Notes: generated from the sequence alone by a model not told the origin. A DNA stretch of 64,000 nucleotides from 39-52-133 sp035531075 (GCA_035531075.1 DATKTO010000026.1:62001-126000), one strand, 5' to 3'; positions 52,231 to 62,375 are shown, counted from the stretch's first letter. Translations and numbers: made by a program.

Positions 52231-53853
52231 TTGTCTATTGAAATCGCATCAGCTGAAAACACAGCAACACCTATCGAAGTTGTAACATTTGCCAGCCTCG
52301 GCCTGAATCCAGTCATCCTCACTGCGATTACAGAAGCTGGCTACACCCACCCGACACCAATTCAAGCCGAAGCCATTCCGATGGTCATGGCAGGACATGA
52401 CCTGATGGCTTCCGCACAGACCGGAACCGGCAAAACTGCCGCTTTCATCCTGCCTGCATTAAATCGCATTGCAGAGCCTTCAGCTGTTCGTAGCAAAGGC
52501 CCACGCGTACTGGTGTTGACCCCTACCCGTGAACTCGCACAGCAGATTTCTGATGCCGCCACTAAATATGGCAAGAACATGCGCGTCAAAGTGGTAAGTA
52601 TTCTGGGCGGCATGCCTTATCCGCTGCAAAACAAATTGCTCTCCAGCCCGGTAGATATTCTGGTGGCAACACCAGGTCGTTTGATCGACCACATTGAACG
52701 CGGCCGCATCGACTTTTCGCGTCTGGAAATGCTGGTAATGGATGAAGCCGACCGCATGCTGGACATGGGTTTTATCGATGACGTTGAGCGTATTGCTGCA
52801 GCCACTCCGGCAACACGCCAGACCCTGCTCTTCTCTGCCACGCTGGACGGCGTAATTGGCAAGCTGGCAACGAAACTGCTCAAGACACCCAAGCGCATCA
52901 GCATTGCTGCGGCACAGGCTCGTCACGAAAACATTGACCAGCGCCTGATGTATGTAGATGACATGGCGCACAAGAATCGCCTGCTCGATCACATTCTGCG
53001 CGATACTGACCTGAATCAGGCTATCGTGTTCACCAACACCAAGCGCGATGCCGATACGATTGCGGACAGCCTGTCAGCTCAGGGTCATGCTGCATCCGCA
53101 TTGCATGGCGACATGAATCAGCGCGACCGCAATCGCACCCTGGTCAATATGCGCCGTGGTCAGGTACGTGTACTGGTTGCGACCGATGTGGCCGCTCGTG
53201 GTATTGACGTAGCGGGCATCTCGCATGTGATCAATTTTGATCTTCCGAAGTTTGCTGAAGACTACGTGCACCGTATTGGCCGTACTGGCCGCGGCGGCGC
53301 ATCGGGTATCTCCGTGTCGTTCGCGTCAAATCGCGATGCGCTGCACCTGAAGAAGATTGAACAATACACAGGTCAGCGTATCGATGCGCATACCATAGCT
53401 GGCCTCGAGCCAAAATTTAAACCGCGTCCGGCTTCTCCTGGCGGTCGCAGCAACGGCGCACCGCGTCACAGTGCGCCAGACAGCCGCCATGGTTTCTCGC
53501 GCGATGATCGTGGTGGTCAGGGCCAACAGCGTCGTGAAGGACAGTCACACAACCGTTTTGGCGCAAATAACTCAGACTCGCGTTCAGGCAACGTAAATGG
53601 CAATCGTGCAACCACTGGCACGGGTGCTCCACGTGGCTATGGCGCTGGCAATGAGACACGCAGCTTTGCTCCGCGCGACGGCGCTGGTGCCCCGCGTTCA
53701 GGCGCTCCCCGCACCGGCACACCGCGTACCGGTACTGGCGCTCCCCGTTCTTCAGCCCCGCGCTCAGGTCCTGGTGCAGGTGCGCAACGCCGCCCAGCCA
53801 GCGGCTTTTCACAAGGCGGTCGTGACGGCAATAGCAACGGCAACAAATGGTAA
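52231..53853 (+). CDS. rhlE: DEAD-box RNA helicase (RhlE-like)
   Basis: 540 residues. Motifs in order: Q-motif GYTHPTPIQAEAIP, Walker A AQTGTGKTAA (about 62-71), PTRELAQQI, TPGRLIDH, DEAD in MDEADRMLDMGF, SAT in LFSATLD, and RGIDVAGISHVINFD plus HRIGRTGR in the second RecA domain. After about residue 395 comes a low-complexity Arg/Gly/Ser/Ala tail with repeated GAPRSGAPRTGTPRTG-type units, an RNA-binding extension. It remodels RNA, often needed in the cold or for ribosome maturation. The start is TTG with AAGGA eight bases upstream. Confidence 0.93.
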   Translation: MSIEIASAENTATPIEVVTFASLGLNPVILTAITEAGYTHPTPIQAEAIPMVMAGHDLMASAQTGTGKTAAFILPALNRIAEPSAVRSKGPRVLVLTPTRELAQQISDAATKYGKNMRVKVVSILGGMPYPLQNKLLSSPVDILVATPGRLIDHIERGRIDFSRLEMLVMDEADRMLDMGFIDDVERIAAATPATRQTLLFSATLDGVIGKLATKLLKTPKRISIAAAQARHENIDQRLMYVDDMAHKNRLLDHILRDTDLNQAIVFTNTKRDADTIADSLSAQGHAASALHGDMNQRDRNRTLVNMRRGQVRVLVATDVAARGIDVAGISHVINFDLPKFAEDYVHRIGRTGRGGASGISVSFASNRDALHLKKIEQYTGQRIDAHTIAGLEPKFKPRPASPGGRSNGAPRHSAPDSRHGFSRDDRGGQGQQRREGQSHNRFGANNSDSRSGNVNGNRATTGTGAPRGYGAGNETRSFAPRDGAGAPRSGAPRTGTPRTGTGAPRSSAPRSGPGAGAQRRPASGFSQGGRDGNSNGNKW

Positions 53854-53940
53854 AAATTCTTTTATGAATGTTTGCCAGTATCCTGACTCTGACCGATGTG
53901 ATTCAATCGCACCGAATTAAGAGTAGGCATACAAACAATA

Positions 53941-53965
53941 AAAAGCACGCTTCGGCGTGCTTTTT
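53941..53965. terminator. Bidirectional terminator between rhlE and pstS
   Basis: AAAAGCACGC-TTCG-GCGTGCTTTTT: a perfect GC-rich stem closed by a TTCG tetraloop and flanked by A and T runs, so it works on both strands. It separates the convergent rhlE and pstS transcripts. Confidence 0.92.
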
Positions 53966-53992
53966 ATTTGAACATTCACCCAGTAAAATTAT

Positions 53993-55030
53993 TTACTTCC
54001 ATGCGGGTCTGCCAGAGCTGTCTTTTACATTTCGCCATGATGCGCGAACTTGATCTATAACATTCTTTGGCAACATGACAAAATCCAGATACATCGCCGG
54101 CAATTCTCCGGTGCGATAATTCCAGTCGATAAACTTCAGGATGTTTGTGGTGGATTCAATATCCGCTGGATCTTTACGCACAAGAATAAAGGTAGTGGCA
54201 GCAATTGGCCAACTCGTTTCGCCCGCTGCATCGGTCAATATATGGTAAAAACCGTTTTCTGCATCCCACTGCGCGCCAGCGGCTGCAGCTTGGGTACTCC
54301 CTGCATTCGGCCTGACGAAATTGCCATCCCTATTCTTTAGCAGTACATAATCAAGATGCTTTTCCATTGCATGCGCATAGTCCACATATCCGATGGAACC
54401 TTGCGTCTCTTTCACCTTGGCTGCTACTCCTGCATTGCCTTTCGCAGCTTGCCCCACTGGCCAATTAACGCTCAAGCCCTCCCCCATGCTGGCCTTCCAA
54501 TCGGCACTTACCTTGGATAGATAGTTTGTGAAATTGAACGTCGTGCCCGATTTATCCTCACGATACATCACGCTGATTGGCATATCTGGCAGGCGCAGAC
54601 CAGGATTTAGCTCAAGCAACGCAGGATCATTCCATTTGCGAATTTTTCCCAGGAAAATCGCAGCCAGCGTCTTGCCATCCAGCTTGAGTTGCGCGATGAA
54701 TATGCCGGGAAGATTAATTACCGGCGTAATTGCCCCCATTACCATAGGGAACTGCATCAGGCCTTTTTGATCTAATTCTTCAATTTTTAATGGCATGTCT
54801 GAGCCGCCAAAATCCACCTCCTTCGCATCGATACGCTTGATTCCCTCGCCCGATCCTACTGCAAGATAATCCACCTTTATTCCTTTGTGAATGGAATAAC
54901 TTGTTGCCCATTTCTGATATAGCAGCGCTGGGAAAGTCGCTCCGGCCCCCTGCAGCTCAGTCGCATGGATAGAAGGTGAAATGGCAAGCATGCCAGCAAG
55001 ACACAACAGCCTGAATAATACAAATGGCAT
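53993..55030 (-). CDS. pstS: Phosphate ABC transporter substrate-binding protein PstS
   Basis: 345 residues with signal MPFVLFRLLCLAGMLAISPS (ends near IHA). Phosphate-binding loops are GAGATFPALLYQKWA, VGSGEGIKRIDAKEVDFGGSD and YREDKSGTTFNFTNYL. It is a periplasmic phosphate receptor. No pstCAB genes follow; the next gene on the left is the convergent rhlE. It may be a stand-alone copy made for scavenging, with permease genes elsewhere. A Pho box and -10 lie upstream (55100-55133). Confidence 0.93.
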   Translation of the reverse strand: MPFVLFRLLCLAGMLAISPSIHATELQGAGATFPALLYQKWATSYSIHKGIKVDYLAVGSGEGIKRIDAKEVDFGGSDMPLKIEELDQKGLMQFPMVMGAITPVINLPGIFIAQLKLDGKTLAAIFLGKIRKWNDPALLELNPGLRLPDMPISVMYREDKSGTTFNFTNYLSKVSADWKASMGEGLSVNWPVGQAAKGNAGVAAKVKETQGSIGYVDYAHAMEKHLDYVLLKNRDGNFVRPNAGSTQAAAAGAQWDAENGFYHILTDAAGETSWPIAATTFILVRKDPADIESTTNILKFIDWNYRTGELPAMYLDFVMLPKNVIDQVRASWRNVKDSSGRPAWK

Positions 55031-55099
55031 ACGTTCCCCAATGAATTAACAATTTAAGTAGCGGAAATTCTTTTTTTCAGAAAATTGCCTGACTTGGAG

Positions 55100-55133
55100 A
55101 TTATATTAAAAATATATGAAATATTTATGACAG
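55100..55133 (-). promoter_or_regulatory. Pho box and -10 element of pstS
   Basis: On the reverse strand CTGTCAT-AAAT-ATTTCAT (55133 to 55116) matches the PhoB site design of two 7-base direct repeats with a 4-base AT spacer. A perfect TATAAT (55105 to 55100) follows after exactly 10 bases, the spacing of PhoB-activated promoters where the Pho box replaces the -35. It is 70 bases before the pstS ATG. Confidence 0.82.
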
Positions 55134-55483
55134 CAAAATGGCCATAAGAAATACAGAGTGGAGTGCCCTGAAAGTTGAATTGACTTGGTGCTGGCTACAA
55201 ACAACCTGAATTTGAGGGTAATAATTTAATCAAAATTAAACATGTACTTAATATCATTATTTTTCGCTAATCCCATATATCCGAGATGCATTGACCCATC
55301 ATTCTTTTAGTCTCATGTTCGTGCTTTGCTTATCTTCATGGGGACTGGGATTGAGTTTCGACCTAACTGCATGGTCGTTTTACCTGCCTTGTACGTCAAG
55401 GCAGCAATAACAAGCTTAGGCGCGAGGTTGTTATTATCCACACTTTCTACTATCCTTATGCCTGTGTTCAAAGAGTAAAAATC
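55134..55483. other. Intergenic region between pstS and map
   Basis: About 350 bases beyond the Pho box hold no credible gene on either strand; a 123-codon reverse frame at 55313-55684 mostly runs antisense to map. The map promoter should be here, but no clear -35/-10 pair stands out. Confidence 0.5.
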
Positions 55484-56278
55484 ATGCCTGTTCGCATCAA
55501 AACCCCGGAAGAAATCGAAAAAATGCGCATTGCCGGCCGTCTGGCTGGAGAAGTGCTGGATTACATCACGCCATTTGTGCAACCTGGCGTCACAACAGAT
55601 ACGCTCGATAAGCTCTGCCACGACTATATGGTTGATGTGCAGGGATGCATTCCCGCGCCGCTGAATTATGCGCCGCATGGCCACACGCCTTATCCAAAAT
55701 CAATTTGTACTTCAATCAACCATCAGGTGTGTCATGGCGTGCCCAGCGACAAGAAACTGAAAAACGGCGATATCGTTAACCTGGATATCACCACCATCAA
55801 AGATCGTTATCATGGCGACAGCAGCCGCATGTATTACGTCGGTGAGCCGTCTATTCAGGCCAGACGACTGTGTGAAGCCAGCTATGTGGCCATGTGGCGC
55901 GGCATTCGCACCGTGAAGCAGGGCAGCTATCTGGGCGACATCGGCCACGCCATCCAAAGCTATGTGGAAGGATTGGGCTACAGCGTGGTACGCGAATTCT
56001 GTGGCCATGGCATCGGCGACGTCTTCCATGAAGATCCGCAGGTGTTGCACTACGGCAAGCCAAAGAGCGGCCTGAAGCTGGAAGCCGGCATGATCTTCAC
56101 CATCGAACCGATGATTAATGCGGGCAAAGCAGCCATCAAACAACTGGGCGATGGCTGGTCTATCGTCACCAAAGATCACAGTTTATCGGCGCAATGGGAA
56201 CACACCATACTGGTGACTGAAACCGGCTATGAAGTTCTCACTCTGTCTGCCGGATCTCCGCCCATTCCTGAAGCGTAA
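55484..56278 (+). CDS. map: Methionine aminopeptidase, type I
   Basis: A 264-residue enzyme that removes N-terminal Met. Opening IKTPEEIEKMRIAGRLAGEVLD; metal ligands in NLDITTIKDRYHGDSSRMYYVG (DxxxxxD area), EFCGHGIGDVFHEDPQVLHYG (His), IFTIEPMINAG (Glu) and SAQWEHTILVTETG (Glu). All are present. The glnD start follows 15 bases on, as in many Proteobacteria, so the two are probably cotranscribed. Confidence 0.94.
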   Translation: MPVRIKTPEEIEKMRIAGRLAGEVLDYITPFVQPGVTTDTLDKLCHDYMVDVQGCIPAPLNYAPHGHTPYPKSICTSINHQVCHGVPSDKKLKNGDIVNLDITTIKDRYHGDSSRMYYVGEPSIQARRLCEASYVAMWRGIRTVKQGSYLGDIGHAIQSYVEGLGYSVVREFCGHGIGDVFHEDPQVLHYGKPKSGLKLEAGMIFTIEPMINAGKAAIKQLGDGWSIVTKDHSLSAQWEHTILVTETGYEVLTLSAGSPPIPEA

Positions 56279-56293
56279 CGCCCGAAGCCGTCA

Positions 56294-58831
56294 GTGCTGA
56301 CCACCAGCCAAATTCGCGACAGCTTGCGTGCGGCGCGTCTGGAACTGCAGCAGGATTATCTTGAACACGGTAAAGCACAGCATCTGTTGCAGGCACATGC
56401 CAGACTCGTGGATGCGCATTTGCGTCAAGCCTGGCAGATGCTGGAGATGCCCGCAGAACTGGCACTGGTGGCAGTGGGCGGCTACGGACGCGAAGAGCTG
56501 TACCCCAAGTCTGACATAGATCTGCTTATCCTGCTGCCGCAACAGCCGGATGCAGAGTTGCAGCAATGCCTGCAGAACCTGATTGGCGTGTTTTGGGACA
56601 TCGGCCTGGAAGTTGGCCACAGCATCCGCACCATAGGCGATTGCATGGCTGAATCCTCAGACGTGACAGTACAAACCAATCTGCTCGAAGCACGCCTGAT
56701 TACCGGTAGCCGACCTCTGTTTGAAGAAATGCGCGAAACCCTGACGCACCACCTGGGGAAACGCGCCTTCTTTCTGGCCAAGCAACGGGAACAGAACCTG
56801 CGCCACACGCGCTTTGTCGACACAGATTACAACCTCGAACCCAATCTGAAAGAAAGCCCCGGCGGCCTGCGCGACTTGCATACCGTGCTGTGGATCAGCC
56901 GCGCCTGCGGCTTTGGCACCTCGTGGCAGGAACTGTCCAAACTGGGAATGATTACAAGCGATGAAGCCCGCGCCATTGCACGCCATGAATCGCTGCTGCA
57001 AACACTGCGCATTCGTCTGCACTATCTGGCAGGGCGACGCGAAGACCGGCTGCTGTTTGACTACCAGACTGCACTCGCCGAACAGATGGACATTCAAGCC
57101 AGCAATGCACGCCGCGCCAGCGAGCACCTGATGCAGCGTTACTACCGCACCAAGCAGGCAGTGCTTCTACTCAACGGCGTGTTGCTGCAAAACATGCGCG
57201 CGCGATTGTTTCCTGAATCTGGTGTCAGTTATCCGCTTAACGAACGCTTTGTGGCGCGCGACGATCTGCTGGAAGCGCGAAGTGAAGATATATTTGAACG
57301 CGAGCCCTCCGCAATACTGGAGAGTTTCCTGTTAATGGAGAAACATCCGCGCCTCAACGGATTTTCCGCTCCCACACTGCGCGCACTGTGGCGCGCACGG
57401 CGGCTTATGAATGCCTCCTTTCGCCGGGACCCGCACAATCGCGAACTGTTCATGCAAATTTTACGCGAGCCACAGGGTCTTACCCATGTATTACGCCGCA
57501 TGAACCAACACGGCATTCTCGGCCTGTACCTGCCGGCATTCGGACGCATCGTCGGGCAAATGCAGCATGACCTGTTTCACGTCTTTACCGTAGACGAACA
57601 CATTCTGATGGTAGTGCGCAACCTGCGTCGCCTGACACTTGCCGAGCACGCCCATGAGCTCCCCTTAAGCAGCAAACTCATCAAGGATTTCGCCCGTCCC
57701 GAGGTGTTGTATATTGCCGGCCTGTTCCACGATATCGCCAAGGGACGCGGCGGCGACCATTCCCAGTTGGGGCGTGCTGATGCATTGCGATTCTGTAAAC
57801 AACACGGTCTGACGCGAGAAGATACTGATCTGGTGGTTTGGCTGGTTGAATGCCATCTGATGATGTCTGCTACCGCACAAAAACAAGACCTGTCCGATCA
57901 GGACGTCATTGGCGCATTTGCCGCTAAAGTGAAAAATGACCGATATCTGGTAGCACTCTACCTGCTTACCGTGGCGGATATCCGCGGCACCAGTGCCAAG
58001 GTGTGGAATGCCTGGAAAGGAAAATTGCTGGAAGATTTGTTCTGGGCAACGCGGCGTTATATGCTCGGTGGAAAAATTGCCGACCAAATTGGTGAAATAC
58101 GCCAACGTGCAGTCGAAACGCTCAGCCTGTATGCCATCGCGCCAGAAATATATGAACTGCTGTGGGCGCAACTCGATGCAGATTATTTCCTGAGACACGA
58201 GCCGCATGAAATAGCCTGGCATACCAGGCTGCTTGCTCATCGCGTCAACACTAAGAACCCCATCGTCAAGGCACGCCTGAGCAATATTGGAGCAGGCATA
58301 CAGGTAATGGTATACAGCCCGGACCAGGCTTACCTGTTTGCACGTATCTGTGAATTTTTCGAGCGCATGAATTACAACATCATGGAAGCGAAAATTCATA
58401 CCACCCCGCATGGATATGCACTCGATAGTTTTCTGGTAATGGACGCAGGAAATGATGAAACAGCTTATCGAGATGTAATGAATTATATCGAATATGAATT
58501 GGAACACGTTCTCGCCAGGGCTGAGCTCCCTCAATCACCAAGAGTTGGCAGGGTCAGTCGCCAGCAAAAACACTTCCCAATCGCCCCCGAAATCAGCATC
58601 AGGCAGGATGAGAAAGGGAATAATCTGCTATCCATCATTGCTGGAGATCGGCCGGGATTGTTGGCACGCATTGCGCATGTGCTCGCTCATCACAACATCG
58701 AAATACGGAGCGCAAAGATCAATACCCTGGGTGCGCGTGCCGAAGACACGTTCTGGATTGCCGGTGCTGCGTTAGCTCAGCCTCAGGCCATTGCAGCCCT
58801 GCGTTTGGAACTGGAAAGCGATCTGGCTTGA
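56294..58831 (+). CDS. glnD: Bifunctional PII uridylyltransferase/uridylyl-removing enzyme
   Basis: 845 residues: nucleotidyltransferase domain GGYGREELYPKSDIDLLIL (about 61-79), PII-UTase domain with NLKESPGGLRDLHTV, HD domain FHDIAKGRGGDHS (about 479), and two C-terminal ACT domains (MVYSPDQAYLFARICEFFE; LLSIIAGDRPGLLARIAHVLA). It modifies PII according to glutamine level; the GlnB target is at 26.7 kb. The start is GTG at 56294, 15 bases after map. Confidence 0.95.
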   Translation: MLTTSQIRDSLRAARLELQQDYLEHGKAQHLLQAHARLVDAHLRQAWQMLEMPAELALVAVGGYGREELYPKSDIDLLILLPQQPDAELQQCLQNLIGVFWDIGLEVGHSIRTIGDCMAESSDVTVQTNLLEARLITGSRPLFEEMRETLTHHLGKRAFFLAKQREQNLRHTRFVDTDYNLEPNLKESPGGLRDLHTVLWISRACGFGTSWQELSKLGMITSDEARAIARHESLLQTLRIRLHYLAGRREDRLLFDYQTALAEQMDIQASNARRASEHLMQRYYRTKQAVLLLNGVLLQNMRARLFPESGVSYPLNERFVARDDLLEARSEDIFEREPSAILESFLLMEKHPRLNGFSAPTLRALWRARRLMNASFRRDPHNRELFMQILREPQGLTHVLRRMNQHGILGLYLPAFGRIVGQMQHDLFHVFTVDEHILMVVRNLRRLTLAEHAHELPLSSKLIKDFARPEVLYIAGLFHDIAKGRGGDHSQLGRADALRFCKQHGLTREDTDLVVWLVECHLMMSATAQKQDLSDQDVIGAFAAKVKNDRYLVALYLLTVADIRGTSAKVWNAWKGKLLEDLFWATRRYMLGGKIADQIGEIRQRAVETLSLYAIAPEIYELLWAQLDADYFLRHEPHEIAWHTRLLAHRVNTKNPIVKARLSNIGAGIQVMVYSPDQAYLFARICEFFERMNYNIMEAKIHTTPHGYALDSFLVMDAGNDETAYRDVMNYIEYELEHVLARAELPQSPRVGRVSRQQKHFPIAPEISIRQDEKGNNLLSIIAGDRPGLLARIAHVLAHHNIEIRSAKINTLGARAEDTFWIAGAALAQPQAIAALRLELESDLA

Positions 58832-58961
58832 ATTCCTGACTGCCAGTTTTGTTCTGAACCTGCCATCCAAATGATTCTTGTCACAGTGCGAATTATTACC
58901 CGGCTGACCTATTCAAGCTGGCCAAGGAAAATGCAGCTTGCTACTCAGCAGAAATATGCAC

Positions 58962-60578
58962 TTAAATCTCCTCCAGACAACCTCGCTCGGCTTCCATACG
59001 ATCTTTGGCCGGCTTACGTTCGAGCATCTCAGCATCACATTTTTTCTGCTCTAATTCCAGATAGAACTGTTCGTCCTGAACACGCTCATTAATAAACTGC
59101 TGCAATTTTTGCGTTGTGGCAATGCGCTGCTGCGCAAGTTGATTTGCATATGTATGAGCCTGCAATGTATCAGATTCCATCTGGGCTGCCTGTGCTTCCG
59201 ACTCGGCACGTAATTTTGCCATGCGCAGGGCAAGCACTTCAGTTTCCGCTTTCTTCTTTTCAGTTGCCACGATTTCTTCAGTCACACGCAACCGTGCCTC
59301 CATTAATTCTTTGGCAGCCACCTCCAATGCAATACGTGCATTATCTGCATCAATTGCCTTCAACTCTGTCTCCATGCGCATCGAGATTTCAGCAATTGCG
59401 TTATTCTCTGTCTGCAAGCGCAACTGTGCCACCTGAGTCAATTCCTTTTCAAGTGCAAGCCTCTTATTGAGTGTGTCAACTGAATCCTCCTCCACTGCAA
59501 TCCGCTCACGCTCTGCAATGATGACTGCAACGTCCAGCTGCAATGTTTCTTCTTCCATCAGACAATCTGCAAGCATTAGATCCAGATGTTGTTCTGCTAT
59601 CTTTATTCTCTCGTTGATCAGTTCAAGCTTGTGATCAAGTTCTTGTGCCGCTAATTGGTCGGCCAATAATTTCTGTTCCGTCTGCTGAGCATATTGTTTA
59701 TCCTGTGCTGCTCTTACATCTGCCGCATGCTTGGCAAGAGCAGCAATTTCAGCAAGACTATCTGCTGCTGCAATAGCATCTGCCTCGGCCTTCAATTGAA
59801 TTTCAATTCCTCGTGCGGCCAACATTTCAACGTCAACACGCTGCTGTGCTGCAATTTTTAGTTCGCGCACAGCTTCAATTCTGCCCTGTGCAATTTGTAT
59901 GGCCTGGGTTTCCAGCAGCATGAGCTCATTTTCTTCAAGCTCAGCCTGCTTCAACAAGGCAATTGCCTCTTCGCGTTGCTGTAATAGTCGTTGTGCACCT
60001 TCGGCACGTGCAGTTTCTGCGATCAGCTTTCCTTCAAGCAAAGCGATTGCCTCCTTGTCAGAAGTAATCTTCTCCCGTATCACCTGGGCTATCTGTGACT
60101 CTTGCCTGGCCTTTTCCTGAGCCAAAAACGTTGCTTCACGCTCGAGTATCGCTGTCTTATCGTATTCATCCAGCGCTCGCTGCTCATCAGCCAAACGGGA
60201 TTCCAGTTCCATTTTCGTTAGCTGTTCAGCATGCAGCCTCTTCTTTACCTCTTCAGCCATGCAGGCTTCAAGCTGCATTTTTTGCTGAGATGTCGCAAGT
60301 AATTCCTGTTCCAATTCAATTCGTGAATGCACATCACTCACCAACTGCAAATCAGCTTTGGTTCTGGCCTCAATAAGCACGATTAGCTCATTCTCCTGGC
60401 GCAGCTTGCCTTCGGCAATTGCCCGCGCCTGTGCTTCAGCGCGAGCGCGCACGTGAACCGCCAGTTCAACTGCGTTTTCCGCCTCTATACGCCCTCTAGC
60501 CTCTTGTATGGCTATTGATTCGGCGCGGGACTCATCGCTTTGAGAACTCACCAACCTGATTTTCTTTTGTGCTGACAT
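58962..60578 (-). CDS. Large coiled-coil protein of unknown function
   Basis: 538 residues, almost entirely Glu/Ala/Gln/Leu/Arg-rich helix from about residue 20 to the end, with no signal peptide, membrane helix or catalytic motif. Heptad-like runs such as RAEAQARAIAEGKLRQENEL and LEKELTQVAQLRLQTENNA predict a very long coiled coil. The ATG at 60578 (MSAQKKIRLVSSQSDESRAE) has GGAGG nine bases upstream. I do not recognise the family; the composition resembles bacterial filament-forming or scaffold proteins, but low-complexity coiled coils mislead easily. It is isolated between glnD (convergent) and guaA. Confidence 0.7.
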   Translation of the reverse strand: MSAQKKIRLVSSQSDESRAESIAIQEARGRIEAENAVELAVHVRARAEAQARAIAEGKLRQENELIVLIEARTKADLQLVSDVHSRIELEQELLATSQQKMQLEACMAEEVKKRLHAEQLTKMELESRLADEQRALDEYDKTAILEREATFLAQEKARQESQIAQVIREKITSDKEAIALLEGKLIAETARAEGAQRLLQQREEAIALLKQAELEENELMLLETQAIQIAQGRIEAVRELKIAAQQRVDVEMLAARGIEIQLKAEADAIAAADSLAEIAALAKHAADVRAAQDKQYAQQTEQKLLADQLAAQELDHKLELINERIKIAEQHLDLMLADCLMEEETLQLDVAVIIAERERIAVEEDSVDTLNKRLALEKELTQVAQLRLQTENNAIAEISMRMETELKAIDADNARIALEVAAKELMEARLRVTEEIVATEKKKAETEVLALRMAKLRAESEAQAAQMESDTLQAHTYANQLAQQRIATTQKLQQFINERVQDEQFYLELEQKKCDAEMLERKPAKDRMEAERGCLEEI

Positions 60579-60749
60579 TTTGCTGCCTCCATCCAATAGC
60601 ATTGCCAGACGTACTGGCACGGCTATAAGGTATCAGCTTTGCACTGGAGTCAAACCAAAATAAGCGGCAGAAATACGGGTCTATTCACATAGATACAATC
60701 CGTTGGCACGACTGAAAACATCACCCATCCTGGGGCAATAATTAATGAC

Positions 60750-60779
60750 AAAAAAAGAGCCTTGATTTACAAGGCTCTT
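60750..60779 (-). terminator. Rho-independent terminator of guaA
   Basis: AAGAGCCTTG (60755-60764) pairs perfectly with CAAGGCTCTT (60770-60779) around a 5-base loop; on the reverse strand the stem runs straight into T residues (60756-60750). It lies 31 bases past the guaA stop. Confidence 0.92.
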
Positions 60780-60809
60780 AAATTAGCTTAACATTTACAA
60801 ATAGTTAAC

Positions 60810-62375
60810 TCACTCCCACTCGATCGTAGCCGGGGGTTTGCCGGAAATATCATAGACCACACGGTTGATCCCGCGCACTTCATTAATGATGCGATTGGAT
60901 ACCTTGCCTAGCAAGGTATAGGGCAATTCGGCCCAATGTGCCGTCATGAAGTCCTGAGTTTGCACTGCGCGCAGTGCAACTACCCATTCATAAGTGCGGC
61001 CATCGCCCATCACGCCCACCGATTTAACTGGGAGGAATACGGCAAATGCCTGTGATGTTTTGGCATACCAGCCGGAGGCGTGCAGCTCTTCGATGAAAAT
61101 GGCATCGGCGCGGCGCAATAGCTCCGCATACTCATGCTTTACCTCGCCCAGAATTCGCACACCAAGCCCCGGCCCCGGGAACGGGTGGCGGTATACCATA
61201 TCGTGTGGCAACCCCAGTGCAACACCGAGCTCTCGCACTTCATCCTTAAACAGCTCACGCAACGGTTCAAGCAGTTTCAGGTGCAAGGTATCTGGCAGAC
61301 CGCCTACGTTGTGGTGTGATTTAATCGCGTGCGCTTTATTGTTTTTGGCGCCAGCTGACTCGATCACATCAGGATAGATAGTGCCTTGTGCCAGCCATTT
61401 AGCCTGGGGCAATTTGGCTGCTTCGCGCTGAAACACCTCGACAAATTCACGGCCGATAATTTTGCGTTTTTTCTCGGGATCAGTGACATCCTTCAGATGC
61501 TTCATAAATTCCGCACTGGCATCTACGTGTATGACTTTTACACCCAGATTTTTTGTAAAGGTTTCCATTACCTGCTTGCCTTCGTCCAGGCGTAGCAGGC
61601 CGTTATCAACAAATACGCAGGTCAATTGCGTGCCGATTGCCCGGTGCAGCAATGCTGCGGCTACCGAGGAGTCCACACCACCCGAAAGTCCCAGAATGAC
61701 TTCATCCTTGCCTACCTGGGCACGCATCTTTTCCACTGCCTCGCTGATATAGTCCGGCATATTCCAGTCTTTACCGCAGCCGCATATATCATGCACAAAA
61801 CGCTCGATGATCGCCTTGCCCTGGTATGTATGTGTAACCTCGGGATGGAATTGCACGGCGTAAAAGTGTCGCGTTTCATCCGCCATCGCGGCTATTGGCG
61901 TAGCCGGGTTGCTGGCAATGATTTTGAAGCCGGGCGGCAATGAAGTCACTTTGTCACCGTGGCTCATCCATACATCAAGCAAGCCATGACCCTGTTCATT
62001 GACGCGGTCCTGGATATCGCGCAGCAAAGCGGAATGCCCCTGTGCGCGCACTTCTGCGTAGCCGAACTCCCGTACCAAACCATTTTCAACTGCACCGCCC
62101 AGCTGTGCTGCCATAGTCTGCATGCCATAGCAGATACCCAGCACAGGTACGCCCAAATCAAACACAATTTTCGGCGCGCGCGGAGTGTCTCCTTCCGTCA
62201 CAGAATTAGGTCCGCCCGACAGAATAACTCCTTGGGGTTTAAAGTCACGGATGAATGCTTCGTCGACATCATAAGGATGCAACTCGCAATAGACGTTTGC
62301 TTCACGCACTCGGCGTGCGATGAGCTGGGTGTATTGAGAACCGAAATCGATAATGAGTATTTTAGCGTGGGTCAT
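60810..62375 (-). CDS. guaA: GMP synthase (glutamine-hydrolysing)
   Basis: 521 residues. N-terminal glutamine amidotransferase (LIIDFGSQYTQLIARRVRE; catalytic Cys in VLGICYGMQTM; His-Glu in QFHPEVTHT), ATP-pyrophosphatase with GLSGGVDSSVAAALL, and the C-terminal dimerisation domain ending SGKPPATIEWE. It converts XMP to GMP. Downstream of guaB, with a weak terminator between. Confidence 0.96.
   Translation of the reverse strand: MTHAKILIIDFGSQYTQLIARRVREANVYCELHPYDVDEAFIRDFKPQGVILSGGPNSVTEGDTPRAPKIVFDLGVPVLGICYGMQTMAAQLGGAVENGLVREFGYAEVRAQGHSALLRDIQDRVNEQGHGLLDVWMSHGDKVTSLPPGFKIIASNPATPIAAMADETRHFYAVQFHPEVTHTYQGKAIIERFVHDICGCGKDWNMPDYISEAVEKMRAQVGKDEVILGLSGGVDSSVAAALLHRAIGTQLTCVFVDNGLLRLDEGKQVMETFTKNLGVKVIHVDASAEFMKHLKDVTDPEKKRKIIGREFVEVFQREAAKLPQAKWLAQGTIYPDVIESAGAKNNKAHAIKSHHNVGGLPDTLHLKLLEPLRELFKDEVRELGVALGLPHDMVYRHPFPGPGLGVRILGEVKHEYAELLRRADAIFIEELHASGWYAKTSQAFAVFLPVKSVGVMGDGRTYEWVVALRAVQTQDFMTAHWAELPYTLLGKVSNRIINEVRGINRVVYDISGKPPATIEWE

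Noticed and set aside
57665..58534. 289-codon reverse frame
   Set aside because: Antisense to glnD, whose HD and ACT motifs fill this region.
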